DNA from: Desulfobacterales bacterium
Lineage (GTDB): Bacteria > Desulfobacterota > Desulfobacteria > Desulfobacterales > UBA11574
Assembly (NCBI GenBank): GCA_012974475.1
Contig: JAAXQD010000004.1
Coordinates: forward strand, 1-12,334
Direction of reading: 5' to 3'
Length of the DNA stretch: 12,334 nucleotides
The position numbers and the translations under genes are program-made. Positions 1-6,776 of this stretch are shown piece after piece. The notes beneath the pieces are model-generated. The model was given only the letters and a program-made list of their open reading frames with translations. It did not search any database and was not told the origin of the DNA. Positions within the stretch are counted from its first letter, which is position 1, and each line of letters begins with the position of its first letter.

Positions 1-6
1 CAAACA

Positions 7-2283
7 ATGGGCCGTTTAAAATTTGTTCCTATTCTTCTTTTTATATTCCCTCTAGTGGTTGCCTGTTCATCAAATGAAGAAAAAAAAGTGTCTCACTTTG
101 AAAAAGGGACGGCCTATTTTGAAAAAGGAGAGTATAAAAGCGCAGAGCTCGAATTCAAAAATTCGCTTCAGATTGATCCTCAATATATCGAGGCTTATAC
201 GAAACTTGGACAAACCCAGCTTAAGCTCGGAAATCCTCAAGAGGCCTTCCGGGCCTATTCAATGGTTGCAAAGCTTGATCCTAGCAACTCCGATGCTCAA
301 CTTAAACTGGCAACTTTTTTTCTCCTCGGGAAAAAAATAAAGGAAGCCCGAGAAAAAGTCGATGCAGTGTTAAATAAGGAGCCGAAAAACATTGAAGCTC
401 TATTTCTGCTCGCAAGTGTCCTGGAAATGGAAAAAAAGTTTAATGAAGCATCATCGGTATTAGAAAAAATCATTGAACTCGATGGAAAGCAGACTCGCGC
501 ATATCTCGAGTTGGCCCGGGTGCTGATACATGAAGGAAAAGTTTCTGAAGGCGAAAAAATTCTAAAGCAGGCTATCGATATTGATCCAAAAGCCATACCA
601 CCCCATCTTGCACTTTTCAGATTTTATGTCAGCAATAAAGCCTATGCCCTGGCAGAAGAAGAAATAAAGAAATCCATCGATATAAATCCGGAAAATACAG
701 ATCTCTACATTGAACTTGGCAATTTTTACTTCAGACGAAACAAAAGGGACAAGGCAGAAGCCGCATATCTGAAAGCGATTGACGCCGATCCAAAAATTAT
801 TAAGCCGTATATGGTGATGGCCGGGTTCTACGATATCACAGGTCACAAAGACCAAGCGTTATCCATGTATACAAAGGCCCTTGATCTTCAACCCGGAGAT
901 ATCCGCATCATGGACTCAATTGCAAGATTTTATGTGAAAAATAAAAGCGTCGATGACGCTGAGAAATATATCACCAAAATTTTGAAAGAAAGACCCCAAT
1001 ATTTCCCGACCCGAATGCTCAAAGGGGAGCTCTTGGTCTACCAGCACAAATTCGACGAAGCAATCCTATTATTTGACCAGCTGATAAATGAAGAACCAAA
1101 GTTGGCCAGGAGTTACTACTTTAAAGGCCTTGCGCATCTGGGAAAAGGTGAAACCAGAATAGCAAAGACAGCTCTTGGCAAAGCTGTTGAGCTAAATCCC
1201 AGTTATATCAAAGCAAAGCTCTTGTTAGCGGAAATTTATATGCGTGAACACGATTATAGCATGGCACAAAAAGAAAGCGAGGAGGTTCTTGGAACTGCAC
1301 CGGGGAATTACCATGCAAAACTGATTTTAGGCAATGCTTATTTGTATCAAAGGAAGATTAAAGAAGCCAAAGAAACATTTGAGTCACTGATTAAACTCGA
1401 ACCTGAAAAACCTGCAGGCTATTACCGCCTCGGCATTTTGTATCGTTTAATCAAAGAATATGATCTTGCACTGAAAAATTTCGAAAAAGCCATGTCCATC
1501 AATCCCAACCTCATGGATGTTTTCACAAACATTATCCTTGTCCACATCGACAAAAAGGAATTTAAAACAGCGATGTTAAAATGTGACAGCCAATTGGAAA
1601 CCATGCAGGGTAAACCTGAACTGTTGGCGATCATCCATAATTTAAAGGGAAAGCTATACCTCGCGCAAAGTAAAAATAAAGAAGCAGAAGAATCATTCCA
1701 AAAGGCTTTAAAAGAAAATCCGAATTTTTTGGAGCCCTATTATGCTCTGGGCAGGTTATATCTTGCGGAAAAGAAAGAGGATAAAGCCATTGACCAGTAT
1801 AAGACAATTCTGGAAAAAAATCCCAAGCAGACAGGTCCCCACATGGTTTTGGGAACGATTTACGATATCCAAAAACGATTTGACCTCTCGGAAAAACACT
1901 ACAGGGCAGCTCTTGACATCGATCCGGATTTTGCGCCTGCTGCTAACAACCTTGCCTATCTGCTTCTTACACAAGATAAAAACATCGACGAAGCTCTGGA
2001 GCTTGCCCGGCAAGCAAAAGAAAAACTTCCTTATGACCCAAATGTAATGGATACACTCGGAATGGTTTTTTATAAAAAAGGCCTGTATGACAGCGCTATC
2101 GCTGAATTTTCTGACAGCCTGGAAAAAATCCCCGACAATGCAATCGTACATTATCATCTGGGTCTCGCCTATCATAAGAAAGGAGACATTGATCGCGCCA
2201 AAATAGAGCTGGAAAAGGCCCTCAGCCTGAATCAAAATTTTGAAGAAGCTGATGCGGCGAGGCAAATATTATCTAAACTGTAA
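7..2283 (+). CDS. TPR-repeat lipoprotein, 758 aa
   Basis: This is a predicted lipoprotein exported to the periplasmic face and built almost wholly of tetratricopeptide repeats. Residues 1-20 form a lipoprotein signal: basic start (MGRLK), a hydrophobic run, and lipobox V-V-A-C with the acylated Cys at 20. From about residue 33 to the C-terminus, roughly twenty degenerate 34-residue TPR units follow one another, seen from the recurring pattern of A-Y/L-G at the first helix, A at the second, and a closing D/N-P (for example IDPQYIEAY, LNPSYIKAK, IDPDFAPAANN). TPR solenoids bind protein partners, so the role is probably scaffolding. The length and style resemble the TPR lipoproteins linked to exopolysaccharide / PEP-CTERM clusters (PrsT type), but no such genes are visible here, so this is only a suggestion. 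The ATG lies 6 nt from the window edge; the signal peptide starts directly there, which supports it, though the ribosome binding site is out of view. The next gene lies 127 nt downstream on the same strand. Confidence 0.88.
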   Translation: MGRLKFVPILLFIFPLVVACSSNEEKKVSHFEKGTAYFEKGEYKSAELEFKNSLQIDPQYIEAYTKLGQTQLKLGNPQEAFRAYSMVAKLDPSNSDAQLKLATFFLLGKKIKEAREKVDAVLNKEPKNIEALFLLASVLEMEKKFNEASSVLEKIIELDGKQTRAYLELARVLIHEGKVSEGEKILKQAIDIDPKAIPPHLALFRFYVSNKAYALAEEEIKKSIDINPENTDLYIELGNFYFRRNKRDKAEAAYLKAIDADPKIIKPYMVMAGFYDITGHKDQALSMYTKALDLQPGDIRIMDSIARFYVKNKSVDDAEKYITKILKERPQYFPTRMLKGELLVYQHKFDEAILLFDQLINEEPKLARSYYFKGLAHLGKGETRIAKTALGKAVELNPSYIKAKLLLAEIYMREHDYSMAQKESEEVLGTAPGNYHAKLILGNAYLYQRKIKEAKETFESLIKLEPEKPAGYYRLGILYRLIKEYDLALKNFEKAMSINPNLMDVFTNIILVHIDKKEFKTAMLKCDSQLETMQGKPELLAIIHNLKGKLYLAQSKNKEAEESFQKALKENPNFLEPYYALGRLYLAEKKEDKAIDQYKTILEKNPKQTGPHMVLGTIYDIQKRFDLSEKHYRAALDIDPDFAPAANNLAYLLLTQDKNIDEALELARQAKEKLPYDPNVMDTLGMVFYKKGLYDSAIAEFSDSLEKIPDNAIVHYHLGLAYHKKGDIDRAKIELEKALSLNQNFEEADAARQILSKL

Positions 2284-2371
2284 CCCAAACTTAGTGCTCT
2301 AATTCATAAATACGATGGCGTGTTTTTATCTGGACACTAGCCCGTATAAACCGAGGTCCAATAGTTTGAAG

Positions 2372-2399
2372 TTTGAAGTGCCTAAAGTGAGCTAAAGTT
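2372..2399 (+). repeat. 28-bp interspersed repeat, copy 1
   Basis: This 28-nt segment, with core AGTGCCTAAAGTGAGCTAAA, is identical to 6305-6332. The copy here abuts the ribosome binding site of the following gene and is preceded by a tandem doubling of the short unit GTTTGAA. Shorter inverted relatives (TTAGGCACTT, TTAACTTTAGAC) occur in the rplI-dnaB gap. A short intergenic repeat dispersed around the genome is the simplest reading. Confidence 0.75.
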
Positions 2400-2410
2400 G
2401 AGGACACATT

Positions 2411-3559
2411 TTGAAATTTCTTTCGTTTAAAATACTTATTTTATGCATACTTATGCCGCCCATTCTTTATATCTTTTCTGTGCTATCCATTGAAAGTCAC
2501 CTCAGAAAACACTATACAGAAGAGATTAAAGAAATTTATACCGGCGATTCACGTCCCTTATTCAATGGGAGTGTAAGATTGAAGGATGCCATCAATAGAA
2601 ATATCAATGGATATCTTCAAAGTAAGACGATGATACCATTGGGAGTAAAGGTAAACGTCGCAGTTACAACCCAACAAAACACGATTTTATATCCTGCATT
2701 TTTTGATGAGGAGGAAGACTCGATCCAAGCGGCCAACCCCATGAAAATCGCCGCTGAAAACTATAACCTTTTGGAAGAAGGTATTGTGGTAAAAGCTGAC
2801 TTAACGCTCGAACATAACACCTTGCTTTCAAACTCCATGCTCGCTTTTTATATTTTAATATCCGTACTGGTATTATATTTTTATTACAAGGCGGGGATAA
2901 AAAAAGCCAAACAAGAGGATACGGAAAAAAGCAAAAAGATTACCCGGCTTTTGAATCTCGAAAAAAACCAGACCAAAAACCTTAAAGCACTGGTGAAAAT
3001 CAAACAAAAACTGACTTCAGAAATTTCGGATATGAGAAAAAGGCTGGAGAAGGAGCGGGTTAAAACCATAAAAAACGAAGAGGAAATGATCAAAGAGATC
3101 CTCGCGCTTGAAGAAAAATTTAATAAAAACCTCACACTTCAAAATACAAAGCAAGAAGAAATTGACACGTTAATTGAAAAAATAAAACGCTTTGAAAAAG
3201 CGAACCGCAAAGACAGCAGGCAGAAAGAAAAAACTTTAAATTCGGTCCGGAAACGATTCAAAACTTTGTATAAAAATGTATCTATCAACGAAAAGGCCAT
3301 TAACGGTTTTATGGACCTTCCGGATGACATGAAGATAAAAAGTGAAGAGATTATCCACAAACTTAACGAGGACCAAAAATATGTCAAAGTTAAACGGAAA
3401 GTGTTCGGGAAAAAAGGGCGCATCACGATCCAAGAAGTAATATTTGCATATAAAGGACGCCTTTATTTTAGAAACACCAAGGGTAGCCGCATCGAAATCC
3501 TGACCATCGGCACGAAAAATACCCAAACCAAAGATCTTGAGTTCCTAGACAACCTTTAA
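2411..3559 (+). CDS. Membrane-anchored coiled-coil protein of unknown function, 382 aa
   Basis: I do not recognise this protein. Visible architecture: a first hydrophobic segment at about residues 8-27, an extracytoplasmic region of about 110 residues (28-139), a second membrane span at about 140-160, then a highly charged Lys/Glu-rich region (about 165-275) with coiled-coil character, and a compact C-terminal region (about 285-382) with beta-like strands such as VKRKVFG, ITIQEVIFAYKGRLYF and SRIEILTIGTKNTQ. Two spans around a periplasmic loop followed by a cytoplasmic coiled coil is sensor-like, but no kinase, cyclase or chemotaxis signalling motif is present. The start is a TTG at 2411, chosen because GAGGA at 2400-2404 sits 6 nt upstream and the first membrane span starts right after; an in-frame ATG at 2453 (residue 15) would cut into that span. 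It lies 127 nt after the TPR lipoprotein, and the two may share a transcript, though this cannot be shown. Confidence 0.8.
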   Translation: MKFLSFKILILCILMPPILYIFSVLSIESHLRKHYTEEIKEIYTGDSRPLFNGSVRLKDAINRNINGYLQSKTMIPLGVKVNVAVTTQQNTILYPAFFDEEEDSIQAANPMKIAAENYNLLEEGIVVKADLTLEHNTLLSNSMLAFYILISVLVLYFYYKAGIKKAKQEDTEKSKKITRLLNLEKNQTKNLKALVKIKQKLTSEISDMRKRLEKERVKTIKNEEEMIKEILALEEKFNKNLTLQNTKQEEIDTLIEKIKRFEKANRKDSRQKEKTLNSVRKRFKTLYKNVSINEKAINGFMDLPDDMKIKSEEIIHKLNEDQKYVKVKRKVFGKKGRITIQEVIFAYKGRLYFRNTKGSRIEILTIGTKNTQTKDLEFLDNL

Positions 3560-3801
3560 CGTCTTGGAAATTCTTAAATTTGTTGGAATTAAAGATCTTT
3601 TAATAGCTCCTGGTTTATACCACTTCCATGGAATGATGGAGTAATGGAATAATGGTTCATTTTCAAAAAGCCCAATATCCCAACATTCCAATATTCCAGG
3701 TTTCCAAAGACGCAAGAGTTCGAAAACCCTTTAGATATAACAACTTATATCCATATAGAAGATCGTTTTTGGACAAGAGTGAAATACCACAAGAAAATTT
3801 A
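3560..3801. other. Non-coding stretch before the rpsF promoter
   Basis: No credible gene is present. The stretch is AT-rich and holds one imperfect inverted repeat (3626-3700, listed separately). I see no clear terminator for the upstream gene other than that structure. Confidence 0.6.
3626..3700. repeat. Imperfect inverted repeat (TGGAATAATGG type)
   Basis: The left arm (about 3626-3655) is rich in ATGGAATGATGG / ATGGAATAATGG units. The right arm (about 3671-3700) carries CCCAATATCCCAACATTCCA and AATATTCCAGG, close to its reverse complement. The arms match imperfectly around a 15-nt spacer. This looks like a decayed palindromic intergenic repeat, which could also fold in RNA at the end of the upstream transcript. 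Confidence 0.6.
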
Positions 3802-3831
3802 TTGACATAATATATATTTTATTTTAGTAAT
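3802..3831 (+). promoter_or_regulatory. Probable sigma-70 promoter of the rpsF operon
   Basis: A perfect -35 hexamer TTGACA lies at 3802-3807. A weaker -10 (AGTAAT at 3826-3831, spacer 18) follows within an AT-rich tract. Transcription would start near 3838, giving a leader of roughly 55-60 nt before rpsF. The -35 is convincing; the exact -10 is not. Confidence 0.55.
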
Positions 3832-3848
3832 ACCGGTTTTAACCCACA

Positions 3849-3871
3849 CCCCTTGCTCTGGTTTTGCAGGG
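3849..3871 (+). promoter_or_regulatory. Leader hairpin before rpsF (possible S6:S18 autoregulatory site)
   Basis: CCCTTGC at 3850-3856 pairs with GCAGGG at 3866-3871, with one bulged T and a loop of about nine nt. It sits between the promoter and the ribosome binding site AAAGGAGG (3883-3890). In many bacteria the S6:S18 complex represses its own operon through a leader hairpin carrying a bulged CCG; here the only ACCGG is at about 3832-3836, before this stem, so the match to the known motif is not established. The hairpin is seen; the regulatory role is inference. Confidence 0.3.
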
Positions 3872-3894
3872 CTTTATATCCAAAAGGAGGTTTT

Positions 3895-4368
3895 ATGAGA
3901 AGATACGAGACAATATTTATTGTCGACAACGACCTTTCCGAAGAAGGACGCTCCCCCATTCTTGAGAAATTGGAGGACCTCATCCGGCAATATAACGGAC
4001 TGCAGGTTAAGGTTGACGAATGGGGGACCAAAAGGCTTGCCTATGAAATCAAGAAAAAGGCCCGTGGTTATTATGTTTGTTTAGATTACTGCGGATCAGG
4101 GCCACTCGTTAACGAGATTGAGCGGTTTTTCCGAATCGATGATCGTGTACTAAAATACATGACGGTCGTGCTTGATAAGGATGTTGACATTGAAAATGTC
4201 AAAGAAGAAATCGCCAAAGCTGAAGAAGCCAAAGCCGCTCAGATAGTTACATCTGATGTGGAACCCACCGAAGAGCCTGATGCTGAATCCAAGACTTCTG
4301 ATAAACAAGAGGATGAAACATCAGAGAATGAAACAACATTACCTGAAAAAAACGTAGAGGAGGCATAA
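3895..4368 (+). CDS. rpsF: 30S ribosomal protein S6
   Basis: S6 is a small-subunit protein that binds the central domain of 16S rRNA together with S18. The opening MRRYETIFIVDNDL and the later residues WGTKRLAYEIKKKARGYYV (43-61) and RIDDRVLKYMTV (80-91) are classic S6. The reading frame is open further upstream to a TTG at 3853, but the ATG at 3895 is correct: AAAGGAGG sits 4 nt before it and the family's conserved N-terminus starts there. The product is 157 aa; the ribosomal fold ends near residue 100, and the rest is an acidic tail (many Glu, Asp, Thr, Ser) such as many bacteria carry. It is the first gene of the operon; rpsR follows after a single base. Confidence 0.97.
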   Translation: MRRYETIFIVDNDLSEEGRSPILEKLEDLIRQYNGLQVKVDEWGTKRLAYEIKKKARGYYVCLDYCGSGPLVNEIERFFRIDDRVLKYMTVVLDKDVDIENVKEEIAKAEEAKAAQIVTSDVEPTEEPDAESKTSDKQEDETSENETTLPEKNVEEA

Positions 4369-4369
4369 A

Positions 4370-4651
4370 ATGGCTGCAAACTTCGTCTCCCGAAAGAGAA
4401 GACCTGGAGCTAATAGAAAAAAAAGGGTGTTTCATCGGCGTAAAGTCTGTCGTTTCTGTGCCGATTCCAAACTTGTTATAAATTACAAAGATATCAAATC
4501 ACTTCGGTATTTTACAACAGAACGGGGCAAGATCATTCCACGGCGAATATCCGGGACATGTGCAAAACATCAGCGTTCATTGACACATGCCATTAAACGT
4601 GCACGTACAATTGCCCTGATGCCTTTTGTGGGTACGATAGACTATCATTAA
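4370..4651 (+). CDS. rpsR: 30S ribosomal protein S18
   Basis: S18 pairs with S6 on the platform of the small subunit. The 93-aa product has the conserved core: INYKDIKSLRYF (37-48), ERGKIIPRRISGTC (51-64) and KHQRSLTHAIKRARTIALMP (66-85). It carries C27-x2-C30 and C64-x2-H67, which looks like the zinc-binding (C+) version of S18; many bacteria lack these Cys. Ribosome binding site AGAGGAGG (4356-4363) lies inside the end of rpsF, 6 nt before the ATG, so the two genes are probably translationally coupled. Confidence 0.97.
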   Translation: MAANFVSRKRRPGANRKKRVFHRRKVCRFCADSKLVINYKDIKSLRYFTTERGKIIPRRISGTCAKHQRSLTHAIKRARTIALMPFVGTIDYH

Positions 4652-4688
4652 TGGTTCTGGGATGAAATCCGCCCCAAGGGAGAAAAGG

Positions 4689-5645
4689 ATGGTGTTTCAA
4701 ACCATTCAAAGGGATATCTCAAAGGATATTATCACCGGCATTACGATCACATGCCTTATATTCGGAGCATCGGTTTATTTGCCGATCATCGGCTTTTTCT
4801 GTGCGCTGTTCATCCCTTTGCCGACGCTTTTCTACCGCTCGAAACTGGGCAGAAAGACCGGAATTGTCATCCCGATTATTACCATTTTAATGATGTTTGC
4901 CATACTCGGTGGGGTCTCCATCGATATTCTGTTTTTTTTTGAGCTCCTTTTGCTCGGCTTCGTGTTGAGCGAACTTATGGAGTTGAATCTCTCCATTGAA
5001 AAAACAGTGTTATATGCATGCAGTTCCGTGATAATCACAGGGATTGTCTGCCTGTTCTTTTACAGTAATTTTTCGAATAAAGGGATCTATGCCCTTGTGT
5101 CGGAATATGTGGGCAAAAATCTCGAGCTTACGTTATCCATTTATGGAAATATGGGGGTCAAGCAAGAAAGTATTCAAGCAATTGAAGCGTCACTGGAAAA
5201 TATTAAGTACGTTCTAATTAGAATCATACCCGCCCTTGCCGTGGCTTTTACCCTTTTTGTATCTTGGACGAATCTGCTGCTTGCAAAACCGATATTCAAA
5301 AACCGGAAGCTTTTATATCCTGAATTCGGTTCTCTAAAACTTTGGAAAGCCCCTGATTTTCTTGTCTGGGGAATTATAGGCTGCGGTCTGTTGCTCCTGA
5401 TACCCGACAGAACCTTTAAAATTTTTGGTTTAAACGGTCTGTTAATTTTAATAACGGCTTATTTTTTCCAAGGCACTGCCATTGTATCATTTTATTTTGA
5501 GAAAAAACGACTGCCCCTTTTGTTGAGGTTGTTTTTATACAGTCTCATCGCCCTACAACAAATCGTATTGCTTGTGGTTATCGGTATTGGTTTCTTTGAT
5601 ATGTGGCTCAATTTTAGAAAATTGGAGCCGAATAAAAACAATTGA
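4689..5645 (+). CDS. DUF2232 (YybS-like) polytopic membrane protein
   Basis: An integral inner-membrane protein of about eight hydrophobic segments (roughly residues 15-50 as a pair, 56-75, 78-97, 105-127, 176-198, 222-240, 248-269 and 280-303). The C-terminal half carries features of the DUF2232/YybS family: LWKAPDFLVWGIIGCGLLLL (218-237), a FFQG turn near 259-262, and a closing GFFDMWLNFRKL (301-312). The biochemical role of the family is unknown; it recurrently sits between rpsR and rplI, as here, in Desulfobacterota and Firmicutes. Start choice: the frame allows an ATG at 4662, but it has no Shine-Dalgarno, whereas GGAG at 4679-4682 lies 6 nt before the ATG at 4689, so 4689 is preferred (318 aa). 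The alternative would add nine residues. Confidence 0.85.
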   Translation: MVFQTIQRDISKDIITGITITCLIFGASVYLPIIGFFCALFIPLPTLFYRSKLGRKTGIVIPIITILMMFAILGGVSIDILFFFELLLLGFVLSELMELNLSIEKTVLYACSSVIITGIVCLFFYSNFSNKGIYALVSEYVGKNLELTLSIYGNMGVKQESIQAIEASLENIKYVLIRIIPALAVAFTLFVSWTNLLLAKPIFKNRKLLYPEFGSLKLWKAPDFLVWGIIGCGLLLLIPDRTFKIFGLNGLLILITAYFFQGTAIVSFYFEKKRLPLLLRLFLYSLIALQQIVLLVVIGIGFFDMWLNFRKLEPNKNN

Positions 5646-5834
5646 TAAAATCGTTGCACGATATTTTTGGAACTCCCGCAAGCAAGCTGCAGGGCATTTT
5701 GATATTTTTGCTTCAGCACCGAACTTTTGCTTTAAACCAGATCCCTATCTTAATTTGAGTTCATCCGCTCTGGACGCAGCAGGAATTGAAATTAAGAAAC
5801 CTATGATAAAGACCGATCTTTAGTGGAGGTTACA
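5646..5834. repeat. Gap before rplI with a GCTGCAGGG-type hairpin
   Basis: No real gene is seen. CCCGCA at 5675-5680 and TGCAGGG at 5688-5694 can pair with one bulge to form a small hairpin. The 12-mer CAAGCTGCAGGG (5683-5694) recurs at 10243-10254 in the gap before suhB, again inside an inverted repeat, which suggests a degraded dispersed repeat. The ribosome binding site GGAGG of rplI is at 5825-5829. Confidence 0.45.
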
Positions 5835-6284
5835 ATGACAACGAAAATAATTTTGAAGGAAACTATCGAATCATTAGGAATAATCGGCAGTGAAGTAACT
5901 GTAGCAGACGGTTATGCACGAAACTATCTTTTACCCCAGAATAAGGCTTTGCTGGCAACACCTCAAAATCGGAAGATAATGGAACAGGACAAAGCCAAAT
6001 TTGATATTCAGATTGCCAAAGAAAAGGGCCTGGCAGAAGAGATCGCCAAAAAGCTCGAGGGTGTTGTTTGCAAGATTGCTGCAAAGGTCAGTGAAGAGGA
6101 TCGCCTCTATGGTTCGATTTCAACTCGCAACATTGCAGATGCCCTTGCAAGTCAGAATGTTGTAGTAGAAAAAAAGATGATTTTACTCAATGAACCCATA
6201 AAAAACACCGGCACCTTTAAGGTCCCCGTTCGCGTTTATAAGGATGTTGAACCTGAAATTATCGTTGAGGTCGTACCTGAATAG
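5835..6284 (+). CDS. rplI: 50S ribosomal protein L9
   Basis: L9 binds 23S rRNA near the L1 stalk and affects reading-frame fidelity. At 149 aa it has the normal length. The N-terminal signature is intact: LGIIGSEVTVADGYARNYLLPQNKA (14-38, with the conserved DGYARN at 25-30). The long central helix (about 42-76) and the C-terminal domain with EEDRLYGSIST (87-97) are present. An in-frame GTG at 5823 is part of the Shine-Dalgarno region; the ATG at 5835, with GGAGG 5 nt upstream, is the real start. It is the last gene of the rpsF cluster; the 177-nt gap before it is longer than elsewhere in the operon. Confidence 0.97.
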   Translation: MTTKIILKETIESLGIIGSEVTVADGYARNYLLPQNKALLATPQNRKIMEQDKAKFDIQIAKEKGLAEEIAKKLEGVVCKIAAKVSEEDRLYGSISTRNIADALASQNVVVEKKMILLNEPIKNTGTFKVPVRVYKDVEPEIIVEVVPE

Positions 6285-6304
6285 GAGACTAGTTGTGCCT
6301 AAAT

Positions 6305-6332
6305 TTTGAAGTGCCTAAAGTGAGCTAAAGTT
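6305..6332 (+). repeat. 28-bp interspersed repeat, copy 2
   Basis: Identical over 28 nt to 2372-2399. The shared core is AGTGCCTAAAGTGAGCTAAA. This copy starts 21 nt after the rplI stop and forms the left edge of the repeat-rich gap. Confidence 0.75.
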
Positions 6333-6419
6333 AAGATATTCTATAATTTATATTTGATACTCACTCTCCGCTCCAATCCTGTAAGCGCCCTTGGCTAACT
6401 GATCAGCTCAATCTGACAA

Positions 6420-6452
6420 TTGACTTTGTATTAGCGTATGCTATTTTATACT
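6420..6452 (+). promoter_or_regulatory. Possible promoter inside the rplI-dnaB repeat region
   Basis: Two overlapping weak matches: TTGACT (6420-6425) with TATTTT (6442-6447, spacer 16), or TTGTAT (6425-6430) with TATACT (6447-6452, spacer 16). It could serve dnaB, 325 nt downstream, or be chance in AT-rich DNA. Confidence 0.25.
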
Positions 6453-6583
6453 TAATCTTGTTTTATATAACTCCAACGTTAACTTTAGACATTTTATCCG
6501 CCGCCGTACTTTGGCGGATTAAGATCACGTTAGTCCCTTAATGATAAATTTTGTGTTTTTTGTGGCTAAAAAATAATATCAAT

Positions 6584-6644
6584 CACGAAAACACGAAATA
6601 GGAACAGCACGAATTTTATTATTATCTTTTTTCGTGTTTTCGTG
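6584..6644. repeat. 15-bp perfect inverted repeat (CACGAAAACACGAAA)
   Basis: CACGAAAACACGAAA at 6584-6598 is exactly mirrored by TTTCGTGTTTTCGTG at 6630-6644 around a 31-nt spacer. Each arm is itself a near-tandem of CACGAAA, and further units (CACGAA at 6609, TTTCGTG at 6646-6652) flank the arms. The AT-rich stem could act as a terminator-like structure for rplI, but there is no clean T tract. Confidence 0.7.
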
Positions 6645-6727
6645 CTTTCGTGATAAAAAACTTTTCATACTTGTCCAGGTTAGGCACTTTTAAGCAAAAT
6701 TACTGCACTGGTAGAACCTTTAATGGT

Positions 6728-6765
6728 ACCATCACCAGAAGTGGTGGTTTAAGCCGATTAATTAA
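6728..6765 (+). promoter_or_regulatory. dnaB leader element with hairpin
   Basis: ACCATCAC (6728-6735) pairs with GTGGTGGT (6741-6748) around the loop CAGAA, with one G-T pair. The 32 nt from 6734 to 6765 match 25 of 32 positions, without gaps, to 8450-8481 just before hflX. No Shine-Dalgarno is seen between this element and the dnaB ATG. A shared operator or RNA element is possible; the function is inference. Confidence 0.45.
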
Positions 6766-6776
6766 ACAGTACGCTT

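Larger units (their letters stand above)
6285..6776. repeat. 492-bp repeat-rich non-coding region between rplI and dnaB
   Basis: No gene is seen. The stretch opens with two GTGCCTAAA units (6295-6303, 6311-6319) and nearly closes with the inverted form TTAGGCACTT (6680-6689), so it is bounded by short terminal inverted repeats. Inside, GCTAAAGTTAA (6324-6334) is mirrored by TTAACTTTAGAC (6479-6490), a hairpin pairs ATCCGCC (6496-6502) with GGCGGAT (6513-6519), and a 15-bp perfect inverted repeat lies at 6584-6644. Nested inverted repeats without a coding sequence look like a MITE or a cluster of palindromic repeats. Confidence 0.6.

Noticed and set aside
1756..2265. 169-codon minus-strand open frame inside the TPR gene
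   Set aside because: It is a shadow of the repetitive, codon-biased TPR gene; its translation has no plausible features.
2284..2410. Terminator after the TPR lipoprotein gene
   Set aside because: No stable hairpin with a T tract is visible; only the 28-nt repeat is there.
5572..5823. 83-codon open frame overlapping the end of the DUF2232 gene and the gap before rplI
   Set aside because: It begins inside another gene in a different frame, has no ribosome binding site and no recognisable protein features, and its DNA contains the GCTGCAGGG-type repeat.
6285..6776. CRISPR array or tRNA in the rplI-dnaB gap
   Set aside because: The repeats are inverted and irregular rather than evenly spaced direct repeats, and no cloverleaf can be drawn.
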